DNA of 64,000 nucleotides, taken from Arsukibacterium tuosuense. Lineage in GTDB: Bacteria > Pseudomonadota > Gammaproteobacteria > Enterobacterales > Alteromonadaceae. The first letter of the stretch is position 1, and the number at the start of each line of letters is the position of its first letter. Below, one piece after another: positions 36,245-46,358 of the stretch. A model generated the notes under the pieces. The model was not told where the DNA came from. It made no database searches and worked only from the letters and a program-made list of their open reading frames with translations. The stretch is from assembly GCF_900215315.1 (NCBI RefSeq), contig NZ_OBEB01000006.1, positions 62,001 to 126,000 of the forward strand, given 5' to 3'. The translations under genes and the position numbers were made by a program.

Positions 36245-36278
36245 TATTTAGATAACTGGCCAGCGGTTGTGGTTCAGA

Positions 36279-36608
36279 TTATTGCACCATAATATCCACC
36301 TGGCGCCAGTCATTTTGTTCAGAAATTAATATTCTGACCTGCTGCTGATTTACCCGGTAGTACAGGTTTAACCGGCCATCCACCATAGCGCTGTTGTCCG
36401 GCTCGCCCAGTTGCTGGCGGTAGAAATCCTGTAACTCGGCAAGTGACTGGCGACTAAAATAACTCAGCACTGCGGGTAGTTTATTTTCGAGCCGGGCAAA
36501 TTCGCGGGCGTCGTTTGTCAGGGGAACCTGATAAAAGCTGTCCGCTTTAACATCAAGTGATACTGAAGCAAACAGAGCACAGGCCATTAACAAAGAAAAA
36601 GATCGCAT
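36279..36608 (-). CDS. Small exported protein of unknown function
   Basis: A 109-residue protein with a signal peptide (cleavage near VSLDVKADS, residue 23). The mature domain of about 86 residues is alpha/beta with [18 protein letters not shown] and ends [19 protein letters not shown]. It has no cysteines in the mature part and no recognised motif. It is convergent with motY, 34 bp from its stop. No function is proposed. Confidence 0.75.
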   Translation of the reverse strand: MRSFSLLMACALFASVSLDVKADSFYQVPLTNDAREFARLENKLPAVLSYFSRQSLAELQDFYRQQLGEPDNSAMVDGRLNLYYRVNQQQVRILISEQNDWRQVDIMVQ

Positions 36609-36737
36609 TTTAGTTCCTTTTGTACAGTGCGATAGGACAGCTTAACCATAGCAAACTTCAACAGACTTTGACCAGCAAAAACAACCCGCTAACGCCAGTA
36701 TATCTTACGCAGCACAACCGCAAATATACACAATTTT

Positions 36738-38690
36738 TCAGGTTTTGGCCGCTACCCGGTTAAGTCGCTCCGGGTCGATGGCTGCCAGATAGTCTGAGGT
36801 CATTGCCATGGGCTGACCAGCGATCTGACAAGCCAGTGTTTCTGCCAGTAATGGTGCCAGTAAAATTCCGCGGGCGCCCAGCCCACCGAAAGCGTACAAG
36901 CCAGGCCTGTTAGCAACGCCGCCAAGTAATGGCAGATGATCGGGCACTGTCGCCCGGAATGCCGCCCGTGACCCCGTGACCACTGCGTCTGAAAACCACG
37001 CTGGCTGTTGCAACTGGCTGTTAACCAAAGCTAGGTTTTCGTCGTCATCAGCGGAAGAAATAAAGGCCGTATCAGCCTGGCGGTCAAAAGTTGCGCCTAC
37101 CGCATGATTCCCAGCCAGTGCTGGTGTGATATAGCCTTTATGACAAAGCACTGTGTTAAGTGCGCTCATGCCACTGCTCATGACATGGCTGACCTGGCCA
37201 CGAACCCGATTAACGGCTAAGTGCTGACTGACTGCAAAACGTGTTATATCTGCGCCATTGGCCAGTACGACCCTGGAGTAAACGGCAGAAGGCGTTTTTG
37301 TATCAAACTTAATTTGCCACCTTACGGGTGTCTGTTGCTCTTGCACAGAAGCAACGTGACCAGCAGTATCATCGCTAGTAGGGATTATAGCGCTAACCTT
37401 ACTGTTAAATTGCACCTGAAACAGATCGGATTGCTCTAAAAGAGCCAACGCTGCCTGGCAGAATTGTTTCGGACTGAGCCAGCCGGCTTGCGGCAAAAAA
37501 ATGCCGCTGTGGCATAGTGACACCCCGGCCAGTTGAGTTGCCTGCTCCGCTGTAACCGGATATACCAGCTCTGCAGGCCAATTTGCCCGTGCTGCAATTT
37601 TTTGCTGGCGTTGTGCTAATCCCGGGTTGGTCGCCAGATGCAGCACGCCACACCACTGCATAGCGAAAGAAACACCCTGAGCTGACAACTGCTGATAGAA
37701 ATGCCTGGCAAAATAAAATGCCTGACAATGCAGCAGGCTGGCAAGGGTTGGAGTCGGGTGCAGGTTCGGGTAAACCGCGCCTTGCAGATTGTGGGAGGCG
37801 CCTTGGGCAATCTCGCTGTCAGCACAAATTAACTCAACAGCAATGCCTTTTTCGGTCAATTGCAATGCCAGGCAAACGGATGCTATACCGCCACCAATAA
37901 TGCATACTCTTTCTGCTGTGCCGGTATTGCCGGACACCCGGACTGGCGCTATTGGATCTGCATCCGGGCTCAAAGTAGCGGTAAGCATTTCCCGCTTACG
38001 GCCAAAACCTTTTATTTTTTTAATGGTAAAGCCGCTCTGTTGCAGGCCGCGTTTAACCAGTCCGGCACAGGTAAAGGTGGCGACAGTTGTCCCGTTGTGG
38101 CTAAGCCGGGCCATTTGCTCAAATAAGGTTGGTTGCCACATATCGGGGTTTTTACCGGGGGCAAAGCCATCCAGAAAGAAGGCGTCAGCCTGGTTACTGG
38201 CGGGCAACTGCGGCATTAGCTCGTTAACATCACCCAGCCATAAATCGAGAATAATATCGCCGTTATCAAACGTCAGCCTGTGGCATCCGGCAATAGCGGG
38301 TGGGTATTGCGCCAGCAACTGGCGGCAAAGCTCGCTTAGCTCAGGGTGCGCCTGAAGTGCAGTGGTTAAATCAGATAAGCTGAGAGGGTATTTTTCAAAG
38401 CTTGAAAAGTATAACTTGCGGCACGTTACCTCTGGCCATTGCTGGCGGGACTGTCGGAATCGTTGCCAGCTTAGTAAAAAATTGGCGCCGGTACCAAAGC
38501 CTGTTTCTATAATGTGGAAAAATGCAGCGTTAGTTTGCTGCCAGCGTGCGGGTAACCCATTTTGCAGTAAAAAAACATATTCTGTTTCTGCCAGGCCACC
38601 CTCATTTGAAAAATAAATGTCATCAAAATCAGTGGCAACTGGGGTACCCTGTTGGTTAAAGTGAATATTAGCGTTTTTTAGCGATGACAT
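36738..38690 (-). CDS. mnmC: Bifunctional tRNA wobble modification enzyme MnmC
   Basis: A 650-residue enzyme from the ATG at 38690; the upstream frame extension is not conserved in type. The N-terminal part (1-230) is the MnmC2 methyltransferase: FNQQGTPVATDFDDIYFSNEGG, IIETGFGTGANFLL, and DAFFLDGFAPGKNPDMW. The C-terminal part (255-640) is the FAD oxidase MnmC1 with dinucleotide motif CIIGGGIASVCLALQL and a closing GGLGARGILLAPLLAE. It converts cmnm5(s2)U34 to nm5 and then mnm5 in tRNA. It is divergent from fabB, as in E. coli. Confidence 0.96.
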   Translation of the reverse strand: MSSLKNANIHFNQQGTPVATDFDDIYFSNEGGLAETEYVFLLQNGLPARWQQTNAAFFHIIETGFGTGANFLLSWQRFRQSRQQWPEVTCRKLYFSSFEKYPLSLSDLTTALQAHPELSELCRQLLAQYPPAIAGCHRLTFDNGDIILDLWLGDVNELMPQLPASNQADAFFLDGFAPGKNPDMWQPTLFEQMARLSHNGTTVATFTCAGLVKRGLQQSGFTIKKIKGFGRKREMLTATLSPDADPIAPVRVSGNTGTAERVCIIGGGIASVCLALQLTEKGIAVELICADSEIAQGASHNLQGAVYPNLHPTPTLASLLHCQAFYFARHFYQQLSAQGVSFAMQWCGVLHLATNPGLAQRQQKIAARANWPAELVYPVTAEQATQLAGVSLCHSGIFLPQAGWLSPKQFCQAALALLEQSDLFQVQFNSKVSAIIPTSDDTAGHVASVQEQQTPVRWQIKFDTKTPSAVYSRVVLANGADITRFAVSQHLAVNRVRGQVSHVMSSGMSALNTVLCHKGYITPALAGNHAVGATFDRQADTAFISSADDDENLALVNSQLQQPAWFSDAVVTGSRAAFRATVPDHLPLLGGVANRPGLYAFGGLGARGILLAPLLAETLACQIAGQPMAMTSDYLAAIDPERLNRVAAKT

Positions 38691-38750
38691 CTTGGCATCC
38701 GGCAGGAAATTCGGCTTGTAGTTTACCCGAAGCTGAAGCAAAATTAAAAA

Positions 38751-38768
38751 AGAGTACAACTGTACGCT
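38751..38768. promoter_or_regulatory. FabR-like operator between mnmC and fabB
   Basis: AGAGTACAACTGTACGCT is an imperfect palindrome that matches the FabR pattern AGCGTACA-N2-TGTACGCT except at one base. It is 90 bp upstream of the fabB start. FabR represses fabA and fabB in response to unsaturated acyl thioesters in enterobacteria. A GACCAGTT FadR-type half-site follows at 38776-38783 but has no partner half. Confidence 0.7.
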
Positions 38769-38857
38769 GAAAGCTGACCAGTTTTTGCTGCAAAGTCCGT
38801 ACAATAGACTATAACGTAATTATTTTTCTCTGCCGCCAGGCAGACATGGGAGTAAGC

Positions 38858-40072
38858 ATGAAAAGAGCCGTTATCACGGGCATGGGTATTGTTTCAAGTA
38901 TTGGCAATAATCAGGCGGAAGTGCTGGATTCATTGAAAGCTGGCCGGTCTGGCATTACTGCTTCACCGGAGTTTGTTGAGTTTGGTTTACGCTCACAGGT
39001 TTGGGGCAATATTAAAATGAACCCGGCTGAGCACATTGACCGTAAAGCCATGCGCTTTATGGGTGATGCGGCCGCTTACTCCTACATTGCCATGCAGGAA
39101 GCGATGACAGATGCCGGTTTAACTGCTGAGCAAATTTCAGATCCGCGGGTTGGCTTAGTTGTTGGTTCCGGTGGTGCCTCGTCGAAGACGCAGATAGAAG
39201 CGGCTGACACGCTGCGTGAAAAAGGCGTGAAGCGGGTTGGTCCTTATGCTGTGCCAAAAACCATGTCCAGTACCTGTTCAGCATGTCTTGCCACACCCTT
39301 TAAAATTAAAGGGGTTAACTACTCGATCAGTTCAGCCTGTGCTACCAGCGCCCATTGTATTGGCCATGCGGTAGAACTTATTCAACTGGGTAAACAAGAT
39401 GTAGTATTCGCCGGTGGTGGTGAAGAAGTGCACTGGACCCTGGCAATGGAATTCGATGCGATGGGCGCCTTGTCCAGCCGCTATAACGAGACACCGGAAC
39501 TGGCTTCGCGTACCTATGATGCCGGGCGCGATGGTTTTGTAATCAGCGGCGGTGGCGGTATTGTGGTGGTTGAGGAGCTGGAGCATGCGCTGGCTCGTGG
39601 CGCCACTATTTATGCTGAAATAGTGGGCTATGGCGCCACGTCTGATGGTTTTGATATGGTGGCGCCCAGTGGCGAGGGCGCGGTACGTTGTATGGAAATG
39701 GCCATGCAGGGCGTGTCAGCTCCGGTTGACTACGTAAATACCCACGGTACCAGTACACCGGTTGGCGATGTTAAAGAGCTGGCAGCTATTCAGCAAGTGT
39801 TTGCCGGTAAATCACCGGCAATCAGTGCCACTAAAGCGATGACTGGCCATGCGCTTGGCGCAGCTGGCGTGCACGAGGCCATTTATTCACTGCTGATGAT
39901 GAAACATAACTTTATTGCGCCGTCGATCAACATTAGTGAGTTGGACGAAGCGGCGGCTGGCTTAAATATTGTCCGCCAGGCGCAGGACGCAACCTTAAAT
40001 ACCATTATGTCGAACAGTTTTGGTTTTGGTGGTACTAATGCAACTTTAGTTATGCAGCGCTATCGTCCATAA
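38858..40072 (+). CDS. fabB: 3-oxoacyl-ACP synthase I
   Basis: A 404-residue condensing enzyme from the ATG at 38858, with GGGAGT before it; the ATG at 38846 lies within that site. The catalytic Cys is in [15 protein letters not shown] (C163-like) and the two histidines in [12 protein letters not shown] and [18 protein letters not shown]. FabB elongates unsaturated fatty acids at the step committed to cis-vaccenate and palmitoleate. The FabR-like site upstream fits this role. A strong terminator follows. Confidence 0.96.
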   Translation: MKRAVITGMGIVSSIGNNQAEVLDSLKAGRSGITASPEFVEFGLRSQVWGNIKMNPAEHIDRKAMRFMGDAAAYSYIAMQEAMTDAGLTAEQISDPRVGLVVGSGGASSKTQIEAADTLREKGVKRVGPYAVPKTMSSTCSACLATPFKIKGVNYSISSACATSAHCIGHAVELIQLGKQDVVFAGGGEEVHWTLAMEFDAMGALSSRYNETPELASRTYDAGRDGFVISGGGGIVVVEELEHALARGATIYAEIVGYGATSDGFDMVAPSGEGAVRCMEMAMQGVSAPVDYVNTHGTSTPVGDVKELAAIQQVFAGKSPAISATKAMTGHALGAAGVHEAIYSLLMMKHNFIAPSINISELDEAAAGLNIVRQAQDATLNTIMSNSFGFGGTNATLVMQRYRP

Positions 40073-40093
40073 GTTTTGTAACAACCTTTGTTG

Positions 40094-40130
40094 AAAAAGC
40101 CAGACGAAAAACCGTCTGGCTTTTTGTTTT
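40094..40130 (+). terminator. Intrinsic terminator after fabB
   Basis: A 13-bp stem AAAAAGCCAGACG / CGTCTGGCTTTTT with loop AAAAAC and a following T-rich run. Confidence 0.92.
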
Positions 40131-40212
40131 TTTTGCTAGACTGCGCCAAGAGTGCGATAACGGCAATGCCTGAAAAATTTACGGAATATCACCCCCTGTT
40201 GATGAAAAAAGT

Positions 40213-41343
40213 ATGCCGATGAAAATATACGCAGATGAAAATATGCCACTGGTAGCGGAGTTTTTTGGCCATTTAGGGCCGGTAACTTTATTTAATGGTC
40301 GTGCGGTAACCGCCAGTGCGCTTGCTGACGCTGAGGTATTGTTGGTGCGTTCGGTCACGCCGGTTAATCAGGCATTGCTGGCCGCTAACAAGACGCTGCA
40401 GTTTGTTGGTACCGCCACTATTGGTATGGACCACATTGACAAGCTGTACCTGGCAGAGCGTGGTATCAGTTTCAGCTCAGCACCGGGGTGTAACGCGCAG
40501 TCTGTTGTTGAATATGTCCTAAGTGCCTTGTGGTATCTGGCAGAAAAGTATCAATGGCAGCTTAGCAGCAAAACCCTTGGTATTGTTGGGGTTGGCCATA
40601 TTGGTCAGCGCCTGGCAGATGCGGCGGCGGCGTTAGATATGCAGTTGTTACTTTGCGATCCACCACGGGCGGCGACTGAGGCTGATTTTAACCACACTTC
40701 TTTTACCGAGCTATGCCGTCAGGCCGATATTATTAGTTTTCATACCCCCATGGTTAAAACCGGGCCGGCGCCAAGCTGGCATTTGTTAAATGCGCAAACG
40801 TTGGCAATGTTAAAACCAGAGTGTGCGCTGATCAATGCGTCACGCGGTGCGGTAATTGATAACGATGCCCTGTTGCAGGCACTAAAACAGCAGCTAAGAC
40901 CGGTCGTGCTCGATGTGTGGGAGCAGGAGCCTGACATTCTGCAACCATTGTTACCCTATCTGGATATCGCCACGGCGCATATTGCCGGCCACAGCATTGA
41001 GGGTAAAGCACGGGGCACCGCAATGCTGTACCAGCGACTGTGTCAGAAGCTGGATCAAGCCCCGCTGATGCAGCTTACTGACTTACTTGCTGTACCAGCT
41101 GTGGAAAAAGTGCATATATCTGATAATTTTGGGCTTCCAGATGTCCAAAATTTGGCGCGGATGTTATATGATGTGCGACGGGATGATGCATTATTCCGTT
41201 TTCATATTCAACGTGAGGGGTTTGACTGGCTGCGAAAGTCTTATCCGCCGCGACGAGAGTTCAGTTCATTGCAGCTAACCGGTAGTAAGGTACCGCTCTG
41301 GATGGCGCAGTTAGGCTTTACAAGTCAGCAAAAAGGGGTTTAG
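40213..41343 (+). CDS. pdxB: Erythronate-4-phosphate dehydrogenase
   Basis: A 376-residue enzyme of pyridoxal phosphate synthesis that oxidises 4-phosphoerythronate. The N-terminus (KIYADENMPLVAEFF) and NAD site TLGIVGVGHIGQRLADAAAALD are typical, as are the catalytic Arg in NASRGAVIDNDALL, Glu in WEQEPDI and His in IAGHSIEGKA. The C-terminal extension of about 90 residues belongs to the PdxB subgroup. The start may be ATG 40213 or, by comparison with E. coli, ATG 40219; neither has a strong ribosome site. It is followed by asd after 2 bp. Confidence 0.95.
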   Translation: MPMKIYADENMPLVAEFFGHLGPVTLFNGRAVTASALADAEVLLVRSVTPVNQALLAANKTLQFVGTATIGMDHIDKLYLAERGISFSSAPGCNAQSVVEYVLSALWYLAEKYQWQLSSKTLGIVGVGHIGQRLADAAAALDMQLLLCDPPRAATEADFNHTSFTELCRQADIISFHTPMVKTGPAPSWHLLNAQTLAMLKPECALINASRGAVIDNDALLQALKQQLRPVVLDVWEQEPDILQPLLPYLDIATAHIAGHSIEGKARGTAMLYQRLCQKLDQAPLMQLTDLLAVPAVEKVHISDNFGLPDVQNLARMLYDVRRDDALFRFHIQREGFDWLRKSYPPRREFSSLQLTGSKVPLWMAQLGFTSQQKGV

Positions 41344-41345
41344 GC

Positions 41346-42365
41346 ATGGCATCGCAATACAATGTGGCGATTTTAGGCGCAACAGGTTTGGTTGGGCAAC
41401 ATCTGATAGAAATTCTGGAGCAGCGCGATTTCCCGGTAGCCCAGTTATTTCCGCTGGCCAGCAGTCGTTCTGCCGGTGGCACTATTACCTTTAAGGGTAA
41501 TAAAATAACAGTGCAGGATGCGGACAACTTCGACTGGAGCCAGGCGCAAATTGGCTTGTTTTCAGCCGGTGGCAGTGTCTCAGCAATTTATGCACCTAAA
41601 GCGGCCGAGGCCGGCTGTGTGGTTATTGATAACACCTCACACTACCGTTACGATGCCGATATTCCGCTGGTGGTACCGGAAGTCAATGCTGCAGCCATTG
41701 CAGATTTTCGTAACCGCAACATTATTGCTAACCCAAACTGCTCTACTATTCAGATGTTGGTCGCGTTAAAACCCATTTATGATGCGGTAGGGATCAGCCG
41801 GATTAATGTTGCTACCTATCAGTCGGTCAGTGGCGCCGGGCAGTCCGCATTAGATGCACTGGCGCAGGAAACAGTGCAGCTGATGAACGGCCGGCCATTA
41901 GAAGGTGAGGGTCAGTTCGCCCGCCAGATTGCATTTAATGTTATCCCGCAAATCGACGTTTTTATGGATAACGGTTACACCAAAGAAGAAATGAAAATGC
42001 ATTGGGAAACCCAGAAGATTTTTGCTGACAGCAGTATTGCGGTAAATGCTACCGCGGTGCGGGTACCGGTGTTTTACGGTCATGCTGAAGCTGTACATAT
42101 TGAAACCCGGATGCCCATTACAGTAGAGCAGGCCAAAGCGCTGCTGGCAGACGCACCAGGCGTGGTATTACTGGAGGATAACGCTGATTTCCCAACTCAG
42201 GTTTGCAGTGCCACCGGCAAGGATGAGGTATATGTGGGCCGGGTCCGTCAGGATATCTCTCATGAAAATGGCTTAAACCTATGGGTGGTGGCAGATAATA
42301 TCCGTAAAGGGGCTGCCACAAACAGCATCCAGATTGCTGAACACCTTATTCGCGACTATCTATAA
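41346..42365 (+). CDS. asd: Aspartate-semialdehyde dehydrogenase
   Basis: A 339-residue NADPH-dependent enzyme of the Asp-family amino-acid and diaminopimelate pathway. The nucleotide motif is LGATGLVGQHL (10-20), the catalytic Cys is in NPNCSTIQMLVAL and the substrate loop is TYQSVSGAGQSAL; a C-terminal catalytic His lies in a VYGH-type motif (FYGHAEAVHIE). It is of the Vibrio/Shewanella type. In E. coli the same position between pdxB and truA is held by the degenerate paralogue usg, but here the active-site Cys is kept, so activity is expected. It probably forms an operon with pdxB and ends in a terminator. Confidence 0.9.
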   Translation: MASQYNVAILGATGLVGQHLIEILEQRDFPVAQLFPLASSRSAGGTITFKGNKITVQDADNFDWSQAQIGLFSAGGSVSAIYAPKAAEAGCVVIDNTSHYRYDADIPLVVPEVNAAAIADFRNRNIIANPNCSTIQMLVALKPIYDAVGISRINVATYQSVSGAGQSALDALAQETVQLMNGRPLEGEGQFARQIAFNVIPQIDVFMDNGYTKEEMKMHWETQKIFADSSIAVNATAVRVPVFYGHAEAVHIETRMPITVEQAKALLADAPGVVLLEDNADFPTQVCSATGKDEVYVGRVRQDISHENGLNLWVVADNIRKGAATNSIQIAEHLIRDYL

Positions 42366-42383
42366 CAGTTTAACACTGTAATT

Positions 42384-42408
42384 AAAGGCTCCTGAGGGAG
42401 CCTTTTTT
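42384..42408 (+). terminator. Intrinsic terminator after asd
   Basis: Stem AAAGGCTCC / GGAGCCTTT with loop TGAG and a T-tract, 19 bp after the stop. Confidence 0.9.
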
Positions 42409-42585
42409 CTGGATTAGGTTTATGCTGGTAACAAGGTCGTTACTGTTTTATATTTTGCGGGACACGCTTTGTTGTTTGTAAAACTATTAATATTGGAACA
42501 GTGTTTGCATTCGTTTTGCTATCAAACAGTGTTTACTGTGAAATAAAGCATAAATCAGCTTAAGTTGCCCGGGTAAGGAAAGTTA

Positions 42586-45351
42586 ATGCCACTTCGTCTC
42601 TTGTCTTTATTGTTGGTTGTCAATTTCTCGACGCTGCTTGCGGGCGTTGCGCTGGCTGATGAACCTGCGTCGACTCCGTTACGCGGGCCAAAAAATACTG
42701 ATACCGCATTGATGCAGCGCCAATTGGGACCGCTTAGTGCGTCTGATACGTTGTGGCGAATCGCCGAGCGGATAAAACCTGATGCTGCTGATGTCAGTAC
42801 CTACCAGGTGATGTACGCTATTTATCTGAAAAACCCTGGTTCTTTTATCGATGGCAACCTTAACCATTTGCGTCCTGGAGCGACGTTGCAGTTGCCTAAT
42901 CTGCGGGAAATCAGGGAAATTGATAATAATGTCGCACGCGCCAAGTCAGATTCAGATGACAAAGCCTGGGCCGCGCGGGCCAGAGCTGCCACTCAGGCAA
43001 GCAACCAACAAAATGGCAATCAACAGCCTGAAGTTTCTGCGGTGTCGAACGAGCAATTACAACAACTTACCGAATTAAAAGACCAGTTTGGCAATTCATT
43101 GTTAATGATAGAAACGATTGCCAGAGAGAACAACCAACTCAAAACTACATTGTCGCAGGTACAAACAGAGCTTTTAGCCCTGCAGCAGCAACTGGGTGAA
43201 GACAGTAGCTTGCAGCAGCAGTTAAATATGCTGTTACAGCAACAAGCTGACATTTTGGCTGCTCAGCAAGCACAGGAACAGCAGGCCGCAGAAGCAGCCA
43301 AAGCATTGGCTGCAGAAGAGGAACAAAGCGCAGCTATTTTTAACAACCCGATCGTATGGGTGCTGGCAGCGTCAATTCCGGCGTTATTAATTTTGTTTGG
43401 TGTCGTGTTGTGGCTGAAACGCCGGGGCCAGCAAACTGAAGCCGCAGTAGTTGCTGCCAACAATACGGCAGAGCCACCAGCTGATTATAAATCACCTTTA
43501 CCACCGCTCGATGATAATAACGATTTAGACGACAGTGGCTTATTCGATATTGACGAAAGCCTGTTGGACGATGCGTTTGCAGATAATGGTGATTTTGCCG
43601 GTACTGAAGTGCTGGACGATAGCCTGCCTGATTTTAACGATGATGCTTTGCTGGATGATGATGCACTGCTGGACGACGATATTTTGCTGGATGACGATAG
43701 TTTACTGGCGAATGGTAGCTCTGCCGCTGTAACGTCGGAGGACGATTTACTGGACGATGTACTGGGGACGCCAGACGAAGAGAGCGAGCCGGCTAAAGCG
43801 GAGTTTGATGCGAATAATATTCTGTCAGACAGTGATTTAAACGCATTACTATCAGCAGAAGATGACGACGATGCCATTATTGAGCTTGATGATGAGTTTG
43901 ATGTCGATTTAGCAGAGTCGGAGCAACTCGGCGCTGAATTGCAGCCGGATGACGTTGATGATGCGGCTGAGCAGCGTGGAACGGCAGCTGAAACTGACGA
44001 AGAGATAATTGATTTAGATGAGACTGAGCTGCCGTCAGATGTTCCAACTCCAACGCCATCTGCTGAAGCAGAAGAGGCCGCTGAGCCAGATGTTGAAGAT
44101 GATTTACTGGAAGAAATTGAGCTTGATGTTCTCGAGGAGCCGGAGGAGCCCGAGTTATTAACAGAGCCAGAGCAGAAGCCGCAGCCGGATGCCGCACCAT
44201 CAGCCGAGCCAGATCTGGCAATAAACGACGATGAAGACATTCTGGTAGAAACTGACAACAGCAGTGAGCAGTTAGTCAGTGAACAATTTAGCAATGAATT
44301 GAGTAATGATGAGTTAACCGATACTCAGATTGCCAGTCTGGTTGAAGATGAAAGTTTCGACCGTACCGAGCTTGATGCATTTGCAGAGGCTCTGGCACTG
44401 GAAGGGCGAGAGCAGACTGAAACCGCAGAGGCAACGGACGATGATGAGGCTTCTGAGTTACTCAGTGCTGAGCTGGATGAATTGTTGCAACAGGTTGAAG
44501 CAGTAGATCCGGAGCAGGCTGAAACCGATGCGGAAGCGAAAGCTGAAACTGAAGCCGCGACAATTACGGAAACAGATACTGTTACTGATATCGATGCCGT
44601 TGTCACAACGACTGATGCAGACGCAGATTTGGATAGTAACGTTGATGAGTTAGCTGACGACAATGATACTGCGGTTGACAGCGATGGCCCGGATTTACAG
44701 AGCAATGAGGATGACTCAGTTACTAAGCCTTCCGAAGCAGCATTATCCGTCGAAAACCCCAGTAAAATGCTGGAAAGCTACCCTGAGTTAGAGCTGAGCG
44801 ACGAAGACTTTAATGATGAAGAAGTGGTAGTGGACGACGACGCTGTCAGTGTTGACATATCCCCGGCAGATCCGGATGCTGACCAAAGTCTGGCAAAGCT
44901 GGATGACAGTCAGTTTGATAATCTGCTAACCGAGCTGGAAGCGATGGCACAAACCACTGCCAGTGACAGCGAAGAGTTAAATCTGGATGTTGATGCCGTA
45001 TTCAGTCCGTCCCTGGACGAAGAAGAAACTATTGCGTTGTCTGATGCTGACTTTGTTGAAATTGACAATTTGCTTGCCAGCAGTGAGCAGACGCAGGAAG
45101 ATGATGGCCGGTTCGAGCAGTTGAATGTTGATGTTGGCCTGGATGAATTCGCTGATGTCATTGGCAATAATAACCCGCAGGACGTTGACGCAGAAGATAA
45201 TGGTTTTGCCGCAAAACTTGACCTGGTTCGGGCTTACATTGAAATAGACGACCTTGATAGCGCCAACCAAATTATCACAGAGGTTCTCGACTCTGACGCT
45301 CCCGAGCACGTTAAAACTGAAGCACAAGCACTGCAGAAAAAAGCTGAATGA
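42586..45351 (+). CDS. fimV: FimV/HubP polar landmark protein
   Basis: A 921-residue inner-membrane protein. A signal peptide (to about residue 25) leads into a periplasmic LysM-like domain (SASDTLWRIAERIKPDAA ... LRPGATLQLPN), then a Gln-rich coiled coil (about 155-245) and one membrane helix (254-277, IVWVLAASIPALLILFGVVL). A very acidic cytoplasmic tail of about 600 residues follows, with short LLDDD repeats at 355-380 and many DDD/EED runs. The end is the conserved FimV C-terminal domain (FAAKLDLVRAYIEIDDLDSANQIITEVL). It places chemotaxis, flagellar or pilus machinery at the pole, which agrees with MotY in this genome. Position between asd and truA is the standard one. Confidence 0.93.
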   Translation: MPLRLLSLLLVVNFSTLLAGVALADEPASTPLRGPKNTDTALMQRQLGPLSASDTLWRIAERIKPDAADVSTYQVMYAIYLKNPGSFIDGNLNHLRPGATLQLPNLREIREIDNNVARAKSDSDDKAWAARARAATQASNQQNGNQQPEVSAVSNEQLQQLTELKDQFGNSLLMIETIARENNQLKTTLSQVQTELLALQQQLGEDSSLQQQLNMLLQQQADILAAQQAQEQQAAEAAKALAAEEEQSAAIFNNPIVWVLAASIPALLILFGVVLWLKRRGQQTEAAVVAANNTAEPPADYKSPLPPLDDNNDLDDSGLFDIDESLLDDAFADNGDFAGTEVLDDSLPDFNDDALLDDDALLDDDILLDDDSLLANGSSAAVTSEDDLLDDVLGTPDEESEPAKAEFDANNILSDSDLNALLSAEDDDDAIIELDDEFDVDLAESEQLGAELQPDDVDDAAEQRGTAAETDEEIIDLDETELPSDVPTPTPSAEAEEAAEPDVEDDLLEEIELDVLEEPEEPELLTEPEQKPQPDAAPSAEPDLAINDDEDILVETDNSSEQLVSEQFSNELSNDELTDTQIASLVEDESFDRTELDAFAEALALEGREQTETAEATDDDEASELLSAELDELLQQVEAVDPEQAETDAEAKAETEAATITETDTVTDIDAVVTTTDADADLDSNVDELADDNDTAVDSDGPDLQSNEDDSVTKPSEAALSVENPSKMLESYPELELSDEDFNDEEVVVDDDAVSVDISPADPDADQSLAKLDDSQFDNLLTELEAMAQTTASDSEELNLDVDAVFSPSLDEEETIALSDADFVEIDNLLASSEQTQEDDGRFEQLNVDVGLDEFADVIGNNNPQDVDAEDNGFAAKLDLVRAYIEIDDLDSANQIITEVLDSDAPEHVKTEAQALQKKAE

Positions 45352-45436
45352 CATGTTGGTTCGGCCCAACCGATCAGCAGGCTGTTATCCGGGGAACTCT
45401 GCGGTATAATCGCGCCGGTTTATCAGAGGGAACCCC

Positions 45437-46216
45437 ATGCGAATAGCCTTAGGTATTGAGTATGATGGCACTGGTTTCTTTGGTTGGCAGCGCCAGCGTG
45501 AAGTGAACAGTGTGCAACAAGAGCTGGAAACAGCGCTGTCTAAAGTAGCGAACCGTCCGGTTGAAGTGTTTTGTGCCGGGCGCACTGATGCCGGCGTACA
45601 CGCCACCGGTCAGGTGGTCCATTTTGATACTGAGGCCATACGCGACCCTAAAGCCTGGATAATGGGAACTAACAGCCAGTTACCTGATCAAATAGCAGTG
45701 CGTTGGGCAAAGCCGGTAGCAGACGATTTTCATGCCCGTTTCAGTGCTACTGCCCGCCGTTACCGGTACATTATTTACAATCAAAAGTTCAGGCCCGCTA
45801 TTTTGCGCTCCGGGCTTAGTCATTATCATCAGCAACTGGATATCAGTTTGATGCAGCAAGCGGCGCCGGTGTTAATTGGCGAACACGACTTCAGTGCGTT
45901 CAGGGCTATACAGTGTCAGTCCAAAACGCCTTTTCGTAATATCCACCATTTATGTTTAAGCCGGGTGGGTGACTATCTGGTGCTGGACATCAAAGCTAAC
46001 GCTTTCTTACATCATATGGTGCGTAATATTACCGGTAGCTTGCTGGAAATTGGTATGGGGCGTAAGCCTGTTTCCTGGCTTGGCGAGCTTTTACAAAGCC
46101 GCAATCGCAACCTGGCGGCGGCCACAGCAAAACCGGGTGGTCTTTATCTGGTCGAAGTCGATTACCCTGAGCACTATGCAATACCCAAAGCTGCGCCGGG
46201 GCCATTATTCTTATAA
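45437..46216 (+). CDS. truA: tRNA pseudouridine synthase A
   Basis: A 259-residue enzyme that makes pseudouridine at positions 38-40 of tRNA. The catalytic Asp is in [17 protein letters not shown], followed by the [16 protein letters not shown] and [15 protein letters not shown] blocks; the C-terminal [15 protein letters not shown] motif is complete. The ATG at 45437 has a GAGGGA ribosome site 8 bp upstream. It lies 85 bp after fimV with no terminator in between, so the two may be cotranscribed. Confidence 0.96.
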   Translation: MRIALGIEYDGTGFFGWQRQREVNSVQQELETALSKVANRPVEVFCAGRTDAGVHATGQVVHFDTEAIRDPKAWIMGTNSQLPDQIAVRWAKPVADDFHARFSATARRYRYIIYNQKFRPAILRSGLSHYHQQLDISLMQQAAPVLIGEHDFSAFRAIQCQSKTPFRNIHHLCLSRVGDYLVLDIKANAFLHHMVRNITGSLLEIGMGRKPVSWLGELLQSRNRNLAAATAKPGGLYLVEVDYPEHYAIPKAAPGPLFL

Positions 46217-46358
46217 CGGCTGCTAAGACCAGTTTTTTATATTCTGTTTGTGGGTGTTTATGCTTTAATAGCGCCCGTTTAGTTTTATTTCGGCGTTTTT
46301 TGACGTATTTTGTCTACTCTTAGGTCTAACGTCTGATACCTTTTAATAGGAATGCATT

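Noticed and set aside
38774-38784. FadR operator upstream of fabB
   Set aside because: Only one half-site (GACCAGTT) is seen; the partner half matches at chance level.
43485-44294. A 269-residue poly-Ser frame opposite fimV
   Set aside because: It is the antisense reading of repeated GAT/GAC/GAA codons in the acidic fimV tail, not an independent gene.
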